From the NCBI RefSeq assembly GCF_003325475.1, contig NZ_CP029495.1, positions 4,092,001 through 4,156,000 of the forward strand: 64,000 bases of DNA, in the 5' to 3' direction. Shown in pieces: positions 8,667-17,746 of this stretch; position 1 is the first letter of the stretch; every line of letters begins with the position of its first letter. The DNA comes from Chromobacterium phragmitis (GTDB lineage: Bacteria > Pseudomonadota > Gammaproteobacteria > Burkholderiales > Chromobacteriaceae). The position numbers were made by a program, and so were the translations under genes. The notes below the pieces were generated by a model, which saw only the letters and a list, made by a program, of their open reading frames with translations, was not told the origin of the DNA and ran no database searches.

Positions 8667-8923
8667 CAGCTTTTCTAGTAGTCGTTTTCGAGATGGTGCC
8701 CGCGGGCGTCCGCGAGCGCTTCAACGAGAGGCGTACCGCGCCTGGGCGCATTGAAGCAGCCGCGCAGGCGGGATGAGGCGAGGCGGGCGCCGCGCCGTCT
8801 CTCGACCGCGCATGCAACCCGCCCATTGAAGCGGCGAGATTCTACCCAGCGCCACCCCTCGTGTAAACCAATATAGTCGAAACGCTGATCAAATCCGCCG
8901 AATCAACCGCCCGGCATGCCGAC
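8667..8923. other. Gene-free stretch between two minus-strand genes
   Basis: 257 bp with no supported gene. It holds the promoter and leader of the BMP-family gene. I see no recognisable riboswitch consensus or strong terminator in it. Confidence 0.5.
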
Positions 8924-9724
8924 TTACTCCTCTCCGATGCTCTCGTGCGCGCCGGCATCGCCGCGCTTCCAATAGCCTGCCACCCGCATTCTTTCCTTGG
9001 CCAAGCCTCGCTGTTTCAACAAGGCATGGACGGCGCGCATTTCGCCGCTCTCGCCAGCGCCCCAGACAAAGCCTTCGCCATCGGGCAGCGCGCAACTGGA
9101 CAGCGCCTGCTCCAGGCTCTCATGCCTGTCTCGCTGCAGCCACACCACATCCAGGCCTTCCGGCGCAGTCACGCGGATTCGGCAATCGGCGTCATCCACC
9201 AATATCCATGCCATGCCCTTGGCTTCAGCGGGCAACTCCTCCAGCCTCCGGGCGATGGCCGGCAATGCGGATTCGTCGCCGAGCAGCCAGTGCCAGTCAA
9301 AGCCGGCGGGAATCACACGCGACCCACGCGGACCTCCCAGGCCAAGCCAGTCCCCGGGGGCGGCGCCTCTCGCCCAGTCCGCGGCCACGCCGCCATCATG
9401 AACCACGAAATCGATGTCGAGCTCCCCGGCATCGGCATCGTAACGACGCGGGGTGTAGTCGCGCATCGCGGGCCTGGGCTGGTTGGCCGGAAACTGAATG
9501 CCGCTATCGGAAACCGCAGTCGGCAACGCGGGAAGTGTTTCGCCTGAGGCGGGGAAGAATAATTTCATATGATCGTCGAAGGAGGCCGAGACGAATCCGT
9601 CCAGCTCGTCGCCCGCCAGGGTGATTCTCAGCATGGTCGGGGAGAGTCTGGCAATGCGGGAGACTTGCAGTTTGCGAAAGCGCAACGGATGGCGCAGACG
9701 TTGTATTTCAAGTTCGGAATGCAT
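8924..9724 (-). CDS. yqjH: Siderophore-interacting protein / ferric-chelate reductase (YqjH-like)
   Basis: About 266 aa. The FAD-binding N-terminal domain contains RDYTPRRYD (the R.YT.R motif binding FAD) and the C-terminal SIP domain has GDESALPAIARRLEELP and WGAGESGEMRAVHALL, the family NADPH-side signatures; the end (RVAGYWKRGD.AH) is typical. The family reduces ferric siderophores to release iron. ATG at 9724 is preceded by AGGAG; it sits 4 bases after the PadR stop, so the two genes form an operon. E. coli yqjH and the PadR gene yqjI are the same pair, arranged divergently there. Confidence 0.9.
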   Translation of the reverse strand: MHSELEIQRLRHPLRFRKLQVSRIARLSPTMLRITLAGDELDGFVSASFDDHMKLFFPASGETLPALPTAVSDSGIQFPANQPRPAMRDYTPRRYDADAGELDIDFVVHDGGVAADWARGAAPGDWLGLGGPRGSRVIPAGFDWHWLLGDESALPAIARRLEELPAEAKGMAWILVDDADCRIRVTAPEGLDVVWLQRDRHESLEQALSSCALPDGEGFVWGAGESGEMRAVHALLKQRGLAKERMRVAGYWKRGDAGAHESIGEE

Positions 9725-9728
9725 GAGG

Positions 9729-10340
9729 TCAATCTCCTGTGGAATTTTCCGCGCCCACGATTTCATCCGTGGCGCGCTGCAAAATGGCCGCGATGCGGCG
9801 CTGTTCATCCGGCGCAGCCTGATCCCTGAGCAGCAAGGCCCGCTTCAACGCGCGCCTCGCGTCTATCAACTCCTTGGTCCACCCCGCGGCGCCGTCCTCG
9901 CCGATCTCTTCCCCGGCGTAGGCTCGGCGCGCCAGCTCCATCTTGCGTCCGATGTGAACCAGCTTGGCCAGCATCAGCTGCGCGCGCTCCCGCCCCTCGG
10001 CCAAGCGCTCGCGCCCGGCATCGGTGATGGAATAGCGGCGCCGCTTGCCATCGCTGGCGGCGGCCACATGGCCCGTTGCCTCCAGGCTGGATAGCGCGGG
10101 GTAGGCAACGCCAGGGCTGGGGCTGTAGTAGCCGTTGGAACGGACGGCCAGCTCCTTGATCAGTTCGTAGCCATGACAGGCGCGCTCGGCTATCAATGCC
10201 AGCAGCAGCAGTTGCAAATCGTCCGCGCTGAATTTTCGCCCCCTGGCCAGCACTTCTGCTTCGCCGCCGGCGCGGCGGGATGCGCGCATCGGGCAGGGGG
10301 GAGGCCTGTGTCGCGTCAATACGCGGCGGCAATGTTTCAT
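9729..10340 (-). CDS. yqjI: PadR-family regulator, YqjI-like
   Basis: A 203-aa PadR regulator. The winged helix spans about residues 40-115 (LLLLALIAERACHGYELIKELA, YYSPSPGVAYPALSSLEATG, KRRRYSITDAGR). Residues 1-20 carry only two His and two Cys, where E. coli YqjI has a long His/Cys-rich nickel-binding tail, so metal sensing may be weaker or different. ATG at 10340 has AAGGG about 7 nt upstream. The gene is co-transcribed with the SIP reductase and a perfect 16-bp palindrome lies just upstream, consistent with autorepression. Confidence 0.88.
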   Translation of the reverse strand: MKHCRRVLTRHRPPPCPMRASRRAGGEAEVLARGRKFSADDLQLLLLALIAERACHGYELIKELAVRSNGYYSPSPGVAYPALSSLEATGHVAAASDGKRRRYSITDAGRERLAEGRERAQLMLAKLVHIGRKMELARRAYAGEEIGEDGAAGWTKELIDARRALKRALLLRDQAAPDEQRRIAAILQRATDEIVGAENSTGD

Positions 10341-10362
10341 GGCGTGCCCTTATTGCTTAAGA

Positions 10363-10378
10363 TGTATCTTAAGATACA
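10363..10378. promoter_or_regulatory. PadR operator candidate, perfect 16-bp palindrome
   Basis: TGTATCTTAAGATACA is a perfect palindrome 22 bp upstream of the PadR start codon. Its size and position fit a PadR dimer site controlling the PadR/SIP operon. Confidence 0.7.
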
Positions 10379-10542
10379 AAATCCCGCCCAAAAAATCAAC
10401 AATGAGATTCATTATCACTATTGGCAAGCGGTAGATGCCCATTTCGATGACAAACATCAATAAATTGCATTTGAATATTGAATTTGAATAATGGCATCGG
10501 TTATCTTTGGGAGTTGTTTACAAATTCCGTGTGAGCGAGACC

Positions 10543-12177
10543 ATGGCCAGAACCCTTTCCCTGAAGCGCCGCTTGTTGTTGCAAACCGTCAGCGCCATCG
10601 CCCTGGTGTGCGTACTGGGCGCCTTGCTGATGAATACGCTGCGCCAGCAAATGCTGGACGACAGGCATGACCAGGTCCGCACCCAGGTGGAAAACGCAGC
10701 CAGCCTGGTGGCGATGCATGAAGAGCAGGCCGCGGCCGGGCTGGTGCCGGAGGCGGAGGCGCAGAAAATGGCTTTGCAGGAGTTGGCCAAGCTGCGTTTC
10801 GACGGCGATGAGTATTTCTTCACTCTGGACAGGAACCTCAAATGGATTTCCCATGGCATGAACCCCAAGCTGATCGGCAAGGACATGCACAGCGTGAGGG
10901 ATGGCGCCGGCGCCAATATCGGCGCGCTGTTCGAGCAAACCATGCGCAGCGGCGGCGGCAAGGGTTTTGTCAGCTACGTGTGGGACAAGCCGGGCTCGAG
11001 CGCGCCGCAACCCAAGCTCGCTTACTTTCAAAGCTCTCCGCGCTGGGGGTGGGTAATCGGCACCGGGCTTTACCTGGACGACATCAATGCCACGCTGACG
11101 CGGCAGTTGCTGAGCGTGGGCGCGCAGGTGCTGCTGTTCATGGCCGTGAGTTTGTCGCTGGGCTGGTGGGTGTACCGCAGCGTGATGCGCGAACTGGGAA
11201 CGGAGCCTTCCGTGGCCGCGGACATCGTGCGCGAAATCGCCGCCGGCAAGCTGGATAGGGAGATAGACGTGGACGCGGCGCGCGGCGACAGCTTGTTGGC
11301 CCATATCCGGGAAATGCAGGGACAGCTGCGCCAGCTGGTGGGCGACATTATGCGCGATGCGGAGGAGTTGGGCCGGCTGAACGCCGACGTGGTGGACGGC
11401 GCCCGCATGGTGGCCGACAACTCGCAGGGACAGAGCGAGGGCGCGGCTGCGATGGCGGCGTCGGTGGAGCAACTGACGGTCAGCATCAACCATATTGCAC
11501 AGCACGCGTCGGACGCGCGCGAGGTGTCGCAGGACTCCGGCCAGCTTTCCGAAGCGGGCAGCGACGTGATCGCTCGCGCGGTGGCGGAGATGCAGGACAT
11601 CAGCGCCACCGTCGACATGACCGAGGCCGCCATTTCCGAGTTGGCCAGCAAAACCGCCACCATCTCCAACATCATGCAAGTGATCAAGGATATCGCCGAC
11701 CAGACCAATCTGCTGGCGCTGAACGCGGCGATAGAGGCGGCGCGCGCGGGAGAAACCGGCCGCGGCTTCGCCGTAGTGGCCGACGAAGTGCGCAAGCTGT
11801 CCGAACGCACCGCCAAAGCCACCGAACAGACGGCCGGCATGATTGCCGAGATTCAGGCCAGCTCCGATTTGTCGCGCCAGAACATGAGCGAGACCGTGGC
11901 CAAGGTGAAAACCGGGCTGGAACTGGCCGAGCAGGGCGGCGAGCTGATCCAGCAGATACGCGGCAGCGCCAGCCAGGTGGTGCAAGTGGTCAACGACATT
12001 TCCCACGCGCTGCGCGAGCAAGGCACCGCCAGCCAGGATATCGCCCGCCATGTGGAGCAGATCGCGCAAGTGGCGTCCGGCAACGCGGTGGCCGCCACCC
12101 AGGCGTCGGAAAGCGTGCAGCGGATCGACGAGGTGACCGGCAATCTGAGGCTATCGGTCGCGCAGTTCCAGGTTTAG
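10543..12177 (+). CDS. Methyl-accepting chemotaxis protein with single Cache sensor
   Basis: About 544 aa. TM1 at residues 10-33, a periplasmic single-Cache domain (KLRFDGDEYFFTLD...WISHGMNPKLIGKDM...GKGFVSYVWDKPGS...GWVIGTGLYLDDI), TM2 near VLLFMAVSLSLGWWVY, then a short HAMP-like linker and a long coiled signalling domain. The kinase-contact hairpin reads IKDIADQTNLLALNAAIEAARAGE..RGFAVVADEVRKLSERT. ATG at 10543 is taken over in-frame TTG and GTG codons further up because it opens a normal MCP N-terminus. Ligand unknown; Cache MCPs of this type often sense small organic acids. Its stop overlaps the convergent binding-protein gene by 4 bases. Confidence 0.93.
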   Translation: MARTLSLKRRLLLQTVSAIALVCVLGALLMNTLRQQMLDDRHDQVRTQVENAASLVAMHEEQAAAGLVPEAEAQKMALQELAKLRFDGDEYFFTLDRNLKWISHGMNPKLIGKDMHSVRDGAGANIGALFEQTMRSGGGKGFVSYVWDKPGSSAPQPKLAYFQSSPRWGWVIGTGLYLDDINATLTRQLLSVGAQVLLFMAVSLSLGWWVYRSVMRELGTEPSVAADIVREIAAGKLDREIDVDAARGDSLLAHIREMQGQLRQLVGDIMRDAEELGRLNADVVDGARMVADNSQGQSEGAAAMAASVEQLTVSINHIAQHASDAREVSQDSGQLSEAGSDVIARAVAEMQDISATVDMTEAAISELASKTATISNIMQVIKDIADQTNLLALNAAIEAARAGETGRGFAVVADEVRKLSERTAKATEQTAGMIAEIQASSDLSRQNMSETVAKVKTGLELAEQGGELIQQIRGSASQVVQVVNDISHALREQGTASQDIARHVEQIAQVASGNAVAATQASESVQRIDEVTGNLRLSVAQFQV

Positions 12178-13094
12178 CGCCGGCCTGGCGCGAGCGCGAA
12201 GCGCGCGGGGTCGGCCGCCCGCGCGCGTTGGCGGTAGAAACGGTCCAGCTCCGCGCGATAACGCTGTATCGATTCCTGAGTCAGCCAGCGGTCCTGGGAT
12301 TGGCGATAGGCGGGGTCGGCCACCGCTTCGCTCAGCAGCTGGTCTATTTTCATCACCGCCATTCGTCCCCATGGGGTCTTGGGGCAGGCGATGCCGACCG
12401 GAATCAGTCCGGAGCCCTCGATGGGCAGATTGACCAGACTGTCATCCTTGTCCACCTCGCGGTGGTATTTGTAGTCGGGTTCGAAATCCAGCGTGTAGTC
12501 GGCCCTGGACAGCTGCAGCAGCTTGAACAGGCCGCTATTGGAGGGAAGCCGCGGGCTTTCCTTCAGGTTGGAATCGTTGCGATGCGCGGCGAACAGTTTG
12601 TCTATCGGGTCGGAATAGCTGCGTCCGGCTGCGATCACCCCCCTCAGCCCAGACCGCAGAATCAGTTTTTCCAGCGGCACCTCTCCCTTGCCGTTCAGCG
12701 GCGCCTGGTCCGCCACCGCCCGGCGAATGATCACCTCCTGCGGCAGCTGCATATGGGTCAACGTGAAAAAAGCGAATTTTTCGCGCTCCGCCGTCGGTAT
12801 CAGGTTCATTCGGCACAGCTGGCTGCCGCGCTGGAGCTCCAGCACGCTGCGGGCGGTGCTCATCACGGCGAAGCGGTGCTCGGCCTCCGGCCAGCGCGCG
12901 ATGATCAGCTTCAGGTAGATGTCGTTCTGGCCGTCCGTAGGCTTGCCGTCGCGGATGATGAAGTTGGGCGCCCAGTCGGAAAGCACCCAGGTGATCTGAT
13001 ACGGCTCCGCCGCGATGGCTGTCGTCAGCGTCACGGAGAAGGGAATGGCCGCCAGGCATCGTCTCCAGCATGCGGGTATCAGAAAACCTAACAT
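12174..13094 (-). CDS. Periplasmic solute-binding-like protein (TIGR02285-type)
   Basis: About 306 aa. Signal peptide at residues 1-27 (MLGFLIP...TTAIAAEPYQ), then a mature domain opening ITWVLSDWAPNFI, like family-3 binding proteins of the TIGR02285 group. ATG at 13094 is chosen because GGAG lies 6 bases upstream and it starts a clean signal peptide. No transporter genes adjoin it. It is convergent with the MCP gene (4-base overlap of stops), so co-function is possible but not indicated by an operon. Confidence 0.65.
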   Translation of the reverse strand: MLGFLIPACWRRCLAAIPFSVTLTTAIAAEPYQITWVLSDWAPNFIIRDGKPTDGQNDIYLKLIIARWPEAEHRFAVMSTARSVLELQRGSQLCRMNLIPTAEREKFAFFTLTHMQLPQEVIIRRAVADQAPLNGKGEVPLEKLILRSGLRGVIAAGRSYSDPIDKLFAAHRNDSNLKESPRLPSNSGLFKLLQLSRADYTLDFEPDYKYHREVDKDDSLVNLPIEGSGLIPVGIACPKTPWGRMAVMKIDQLLSEAVADPAYRQSQDRWLTQESIQRYRAELDRFYRQRARAADPARFALAPGRR

Positions 13095-13168
13095 CTGCGC
13101 TCCATCTCTGGTCAGGCCTTGGTCCATTCTAGACCGCTGCGATTGCGCAACCAATTCTCACTCGCACT

Positions 13169-13189
13169 GTCAGTCTCTGCCTGACTGAC
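13169..13189. repeat. 7-bp inverted repeat upstream of the binding-protein gene
   Basis: GTCAGTC (13169-13175), 7-nt spacer, GACTGAC (13183-13189), about 75 bp upstream of the minus-strand start at 13094 and 187 bp upstream of the plus-strand gene at 13376. Could be an operator for either divergent gene or a chance hairpin. Confidence 0.4.
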
Positions 13190-13375
13190 GGATTTCGGCG
13201 GGCCTGGCCATGAAAACGGCCGCAGAGTATGGATTTCTTCGGTCTGGTTTTTGCGCCGGCAGCCTGTCTGCAGTAGCATGTGCGCCCCGTGCGAATGTCA
13301 CGGCGAACAACAAGAAGCGATACGCCGCAAAGGCAACAACAAGATGAATGAGAATTTTAGCGGCGGGGACCTGCC

Positions 13376-13876
13376 ATGATGGTGGCTACCCACGTCGCCT
13401 TCGGCGCGTTCTGCGCGGTTTCGGCGGCGCTGATCCTGCGCTTGCCGGCCATGATGGCGTTGCTGCTGCTGGCCGGCGGCTTGGCCGGCTCGCTGTTGCC
13501 GGACCTCGACCATCCCAAGAGCTGGCTTGGCCGGCGCATACCCTTCCTGTCCCGGCCTATCGCCTATCTGTTCGGCCATCGCGGCATCACTCACAGCCTG
13601 TTGGCCGTGGTCGGCGTGTTTTACGCCAGCGCCGCCTGCCTGCACGGCTGGGGCGTGCAGCTTGGCCATGCGATGCCGCTGGTGCTGGGGCTGTGCGTGG
13701 GTTACGCCTCCCATCTGGTAGGCGATTGGCTGACCCCGGCCGGCATCCCCTTGCTGTGGCCGATACGGATACGCTTTCGCGCGCCGCTGATGCTGCTTCG
13801 CCCCAGAATGGCCGAGCCGGTCATGACCGTATTGCTGTGGTTCGGCGCGGGGTTCTTGATGTCGCGCGCCCTGTAG
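13376..13876 (+). CDS. YdjM-like inner-membrane metal-dependent hydrolase
   Basis: A 166-aa membrane protein of the YdjM/DUF457 group. It carries the conserved polar motifs LLPDLDHP (about residues 41-48) and HRGITHS (about 63-69) between hydrophobic helices, plus GDWLTPAGIPLLWP. These His/Asp positions suggest a metal site facing the membrane; biochemical role in this family is poorly known (the E. coli gene is LexA-controlled). I see no LexA box upstream. Length is normal. Confidence 0.82.
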   Translation: MMVATHVAFGAFCAVSAALILRLPAMMALLLLAGGLAGSLLPDLDHPKSWLGRRIPFLSRPIAYLFGHRGITHSLLAVVGVFYASAACLHGWGVQLGHAMPLVLGLCVGYASHLVGDWLTPAGIPLLWPIRIRFRAPLMLLRPRMAEPVMTVLLWFGAGFLMSRAL

Positions 13877-13937
13877 CGGACTTCTCCATCGCGCGGGCAT
13901 AATGGGCGACAGCGATGCCGACTCGAAAGGGAGCGGG

Positions 13938-14921
13938 ATGAAACGATGGATAGCGGTCGCCGCGCTGCTGGCGCTGGCGACTATCGGAGGCCTGGCTTAT
14001 GTCCATCACCAGCGGCAGGCAGAAGCCGAAAAGCAGTCCACGCTGTACGGCAATGTCGACATCCGCGAGGTGGCGCTGGCCTTTCGCGTGCCCGGCCGGC
14101 TTGCCGCCGTGCGGGCGGATGAAGGCGACAGCGTGCAGCCGGGACAGATATTGGCCCAACTCGACGTCGAGCCGCTGCGCAATAGCCTGAATGCCGCGCT
14201 GGCGAGCGAAGCCGCATTGGCGGCGCGCAACGCGCTGATGCACAAAGGCAGCCGGCAAGAAGACATCGCCCAGGCCAAATCGCGGCTGGAGGTTGCGGAA
14301 GCCGCCGCGAAACAGGCGGAAAGCGAATATCGGCGCCAACGCGAACTGGCGCCGGCCGGCGGCAGCAGTCAGCAACAGCTGGAAGCGGCCCGCTCTCAGC
14401 GCGACCAGTCCATCGGCCAGCGCGACGCAGCCGTCCAGCAACTGCGCGCTTTGCGCGCGGGCTTCCGGCCGGAGGAAATCGCCGAATCCGACGCCCAGCT
14501 CAAGCAGGCGCGAGCCAGCGTGGCCGCCGCCAGGCTGGCTCTGAAGGATGCCAGCCTGCAGTCGCCCAGCGCCGGCATCATCCTCACCCGCGCGGTGGAA
14601 ACGGGCAGCCTGGTGCAGGCGGGCACGCCCGCGTTCACGCTGTCGCTGCGTCAGCCAACCTGGGTGCGCGCCTATGTCGACGAAACCCAACTGGGCCGAT
14701 TCACCACCGGGACCGAAGTGTCGATCGCCAGCGACAGCCATCCTGAGAAATCTTACCGCGGGGTGGTGGGCTTCGTGTCGCCTACCGCCGAATTCACGCC
14801 CAAGTCGGTGGAAACCGCCAGCCTGCGCACTGCGCTGGTCTACCGGATACGGGTGGTAGTCGGCGATGCGGATGGCGGACTCAGCCAGGGCATGCCTGTG
14901 ACGGTGAGGCTGGCCAAGTGA
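13938..14921 (+). CDS. ybhG: HlyD-family membrane fusion protein of a YbhGFSR exporter
   Basis: About 327 aa. One N-terminal TM (residues 4-22), then the split lipoyl-like domain (VPGRLAAVRADEGDSVQPGQ), a long alpha-hairpin coiled coil (about residues 80-190, rich in Ala/Gln/Glu) and a beta-barrel (GVVGFVSPTAEFTPKSVET). This is the YbhG/YhiI periplasmic adaptor. ATG at 13938 has AAGGGAG upstream. Its stop overlaps the GTG start of the ATPase gene by 4 bases. In E. coli YbhFSR with YbhG exports cationic drugs and Na+/Li+. Confidence 0.9.
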   Translation: MKRWIAVAALLALATIGGLAYVHHQRQAEAEKQSTLYGNVDIREVALAFRVPGRLAAVRADEGDSVQPGQILAQLDVEPLRNSLNAALASEAALAARNALMHKGSRQEDIAQAKSRLEVAEAAAKQAESEYRRQRELAPAGGSSQQQLEAARSQRDQSIGQRDAAVQQLRALRAGFRPEEIAESDAQLKQARASVAAARLALKDASLQSPSAGIILTRAVETGSLVQAGTPAFTLSLRQPTWVRAYVDETQLGRFTTGTEVSIASDSHPEKSYRGVVGFVSPTAEFTPKSVETASLRTALVYRIRVVVGDADGGLSQGMPVTVRLAK

Positions 14922-16633
14922 ATTTGTCCATCCAGGCTTGCGCGCTGAAAAAGCGCTTTCCCGGCGCGGATGCCGATGCCGTCGCCGGGGTCGATCTGGA
15001 CATTCCTCCAGGCTGCGTGGCGGGTCTGGTCGGTCCGGACGGGGCCGGCAAGACCACGTTGCTGCGCATGTTGGCCGGATTGCTGACGCCTGACGGCGGC
15101 AAAGCGAAGGTGGCCGGGCTGGATGCCGCCATCGGCGACGAGTTGCGGCGCGCGATCGGCTACATGCCGCAAAAGTTCGGCCTGTACGAAGACTTGACCG
15201 TGCAGGAAAACCTCAATTTGTACGCCGACCTGCGGGGAGTGTCCGCCACCGAACGCGAGGGGGATTTCGCCCGCTTGTTGGCGCTGACCGACCTCGCGCC
15301 GTTCACCGGCCGCTACGCCGGCAAGCTCTCCGGCGGCATGAAACAGAAGCTGGGCCTGGCCTGCTCGCTGCTGGGCAAGCCCCGCGTCTTGTTGCTGGAC
15401 GAGCCCGGCGTCGGGGTCGACCCCATCTCCAGGCGCGAGCTGTGGCGGCTGATACGGTCACTGGCGGCCGACGGCATCACGGTGCTGCTCAGCACCGCCT
15501 ACCTGGATGAGGCGGAAGCTTGCGATCAAGTGTATTTGATGGCGGGCGGGCGCTTGCGCGCCGCCGGATCTCCCGCCGAGCTGACCGCGCCGCTGGCGGG
15601 CCGTTGCCTGAGACTGACGGGCATCGAGGGCAATCGTCGGCGGTTGTTGCAGCGACTGCTGCGCCAGCCGGAACTGATGGACGGCACGATACAAGGAAAC
15701 GGACTGAGGCTGCTGCTGCGCGACGAAAGCCGCTGGCCCGATCTCGCCTTGGCCGAAGCCGGCCCGGAAGCCGCACTGATTCCAGCCAGGCCCAGACTGG
15801 AGGACGCCTTCATCAGCCTGCTGGGCGGCGGCCCCGGCGGGGACTCGCCTCTGGCGGAGGAAATGCCGGAGGTGCCGGCTTATGCAGGCGAGGCTGTGAT
15901 CGAGGCGCGCCGACTCGGCAAGCGCTTCGGCGACTTTCGCGCCGCCGCCGACATCAGCTTCGTGGTGCGCCGCGGCGAAGTGTTCGGCTTGCTGGGCCCC
16001 AATGGCGCCGGCAAATCCACCACCTTCAAGATGGAATGCGGCCTGCTAAAACCCAGCGGCGGACAGGCGCTGGTGATGGGCTTGGATCTGAAGCGCAGCC
16101 CCAGCGCGGCGCGGCAACAACTGGGGTATATGGCTCAGAAGTTCTCGCTTTACGCCCAATTGAGCGTGCGGCGCAATCTGATGTTTTTTTCCGGCGTGTA
16201 TGGCCTGTCTGGAGCCAGGCAGCGCGACAAGGTGGCGCAAATGGAGAGGGTGTTCGGCCTGACGCCCCATATGGACAATCTTTCCGGAGAGCTGCCGCTA
16301 GGCTTCAAGCAAAGGCTGGCGCTGGCTTGCGCGGTGATGCACGAGCCGCCGCTGCTGTTTCTGGACGAACCCACCTCCGGGGTCGATCCGGTGACCCGCC
16401 GCGAGTTTTGGACCCATATCAATGGCTTGGCGGAGAAGGGGGTGACGGTGCTGGTGACCACCCACTTCATGGATGAGGCGGAGTATTGCGATCGCATCGC
16501 CTTGATCTATCGCGGCCGGTTGCTGGCGCTGGACACCCCGGACGCCCTCAAGCGCGGCGTAGCCGACTCCGCCTGTCCGGAGCCGACCATGGAGGATGCC
16601 TTCATCCGCCTGGTGGAAGAGGCGGACGCATGA
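14918..16633 (+). CDS. ybhF: ABC exporter ATPase, two fused nucleotide-binding domains (YbhF)
   Basis: A 571-aa tandem ATPase. First domain: Walker A GPDGAGKTT (about residue 40), signature LSGGMKQKLGLA, Walker B LLLDEPGVGVD. Second domain: GPNGAGKST (about residue 360), a LPLGFKQRLALAC signature typical of YbhF, and LFLDEPTSGVDPVTRREFW. The length equals E. coli YbhF (578 aa), and there is no permease fusion as in RbbA. Starts with GTG overlapping ybhG and ends in an ATGA overlap with the next gene, so it is inside a tight operon. Confidence 0.93.
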   Translation: MNLSIQACALKKRFPGADADAVAGVDLDIPPGCVAGLVGPDGAGKTTLLRMLAGLLTPDGGKAKVAGLDAAIGDELRRAIGYMPQKFGLYEDLTVQENLNLYADLRGVSATEREGDFARLLALTDLAPFTGRYAGKLSGGMKQKLGLACSLLGKPRVLLLDEPGVGVDPISRRELWRLIRSLAADGITVLLSTAYLDEAEACDQVYLMAGGRLRAAGSPAELTAPLAGRCLRLTGIEGNRRRLLQRLLRQPELMDGTIQGNGLRLLLRDESRWPDLALAEAGPEAALIPARPRLEDAFISLLGGGPGGDSPLAEEMPEVPAYAGEAVIEARRLGKRFGDFRAAADISFVVRRGEVFGLLGPNGAGKSTTFKMECGLLKPSGGQALVMGLDLKRSPSAARQQLGYMAQKFSLYAQLSVRRNLMFFSGVYGLSGARQRDKVAQMERVFGLTPHMDNLSGELPLGFKQRLALACAVMHEPPLLFLDEPTSGVDPVTRREFWTHINGLAEKGVTVLVTTHFMDEAEYCDRIALIYRGRLLALDTPDALKRGVADSACPEPTMEDAFIRLVEEADA

Positions 16634-17742
16634 ACCCTCGCCGGCTGCTGGCCCTGTGCAGGAAAGAAAGCTACCAGATCGTGCGCGACCCAAGCAGCAT
16701 CCTGATCGCCTTCATTTTGCCGGTGGCGCTGCTGTTCATTCTGGGGTACGCAGTGAATCTGGATTCCGCCCATATCCGTCTGGGGCTGCTCAATCAGGAC
16801 GGCGGCGGCGCGGCGCGGCGCCTGGCGGCCACGCTGCGCGCCACGCCGGCGCTTGCGGTTCAATCGCTGTCCTCGCGCGCGGAGCTGGAAAGCAAGCTGT
16901 CCCGAGGCGAGATACGCGGCGCGGTGGTGGTGCCGAACGATTTCTCCCGGCAATGGCAGCGCGGCCAAGGCGTCATCCAGTTGCTGACCGATGGCGCGGA
17001 GCCCAATACCGCGAATTTCGTCGCCGCGTACGCCCAGGGTGCCTGGCTGCGTTGGCTGCAGGCCGAGGGCGACGAGAGCGCCCGTCCCATGCCGCCGGCC
17101 ATCGATATCCGCCAGCGCTTCTGGTTCAATCCCAGCGCGGAAAGCCCTAATTTCCTGGTACCCGGCACCATCGCCATCGTGATGACCATCGTCGGCGCGC
17201 TGCTGTCGTCCTTGGTCGTCGCGCGGGAGTGGGAGCGCGGCACGATGGAGGCCCTGCTGGCGACCCCGGTCAGCCGCGCCGAACTATTGCTGTCCAAGAT
17301 ATTGCCGTATTACGCGCTGGGCATCGCGGCCATGCTGTTATGCCTGCTGGTCGCGGTGTTTGTGATGGGCGTGCCGTTTCGCGGACCTGTATGGCTGCTG
17401 TGGCTGATGTCGTCGCTGTTTCTCGCCAATGCGCTGGGCATGGGCCTGTTTCTGTCCACCGTGATGCGCACCCAGTTTGATGCCGCGCAGGCGGCGCTGA
17501 CCGCGGGCTATTTGCCGGCGCTGATGCTGTCCGGCTTCGTGTTCGAGATTTCCAGCATGCCGGAGCCGCTGCAATGGCTGACCCGCATTCTGCCGGCCCG
17601 CTATTTCGCCAGCACGCTCCAAACTCTGTTCCAGGCGGGCGTAGTGCCCGGGCTGTTATGGTTCAACGCCGCCAGCCTGACGCTGTTGGGCGCGTTCTGG
17701 CTGGGGCAGACTGTGCGCAAAACGCGCCGGACATTGGACTGA
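16630..17742 (+). CDS. ybhS: ABC-2 type permease (YbhS)
   Basis: A 370-aa ABC-2 permease. TM1 near residues 25-45 (ILIAFILPVALLFILGYAV), a large periplasmic loop (about 45-170) and five more helices in the C-terminal half, including SLVVAREWERGTMEALLATPVSR, the conserved cytoplasmic coupling motif. ATG at 16630 overlaps the previous stop (ATGA). Followed four bases later by the second permease; the two are expected to form a heterodimer with the fused ATPase. Confidence 0.92.
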   Translation: MNPRRLLALCRKESYQIVRDPSSILIAFILPVALLFILGYAVNLDSAHIRLGLLNQDGGGAARRLAATLRATPALAVQSLSSRAELESKLSRGEIRGAVVVPNDFSRQWQRGQGVIQLLTDGAEPNTANFVAAYAQGAWLRWLQAEGDESARPMPPAIDIRQRFWFNPSAESPNFLVPGTIAIVMTIVGALLSSLVVAREWERGTMEALLATPVSRAELLLSKILPYYALGIAAMLLCLLVAVFVMGVPFRGPVWLLWLMSSLFLANALGMGLFLSTVMRTQFDAAQAALTAGYLPALMLSGFVFEISSMPEPLQWLTRILPARYFASTLQTLFQAGVVPGLLWFNAASLTLLGAFWLGQTVRKTRRTLD

Positions 17743-17746
17743 AACC

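Noticed and set aside
8667..8923. Riboswitch for the nucleoside-binding BMP gene
   Set aside because: Long leader, but no purine, preQ1 or other known aptamer consensus visible.
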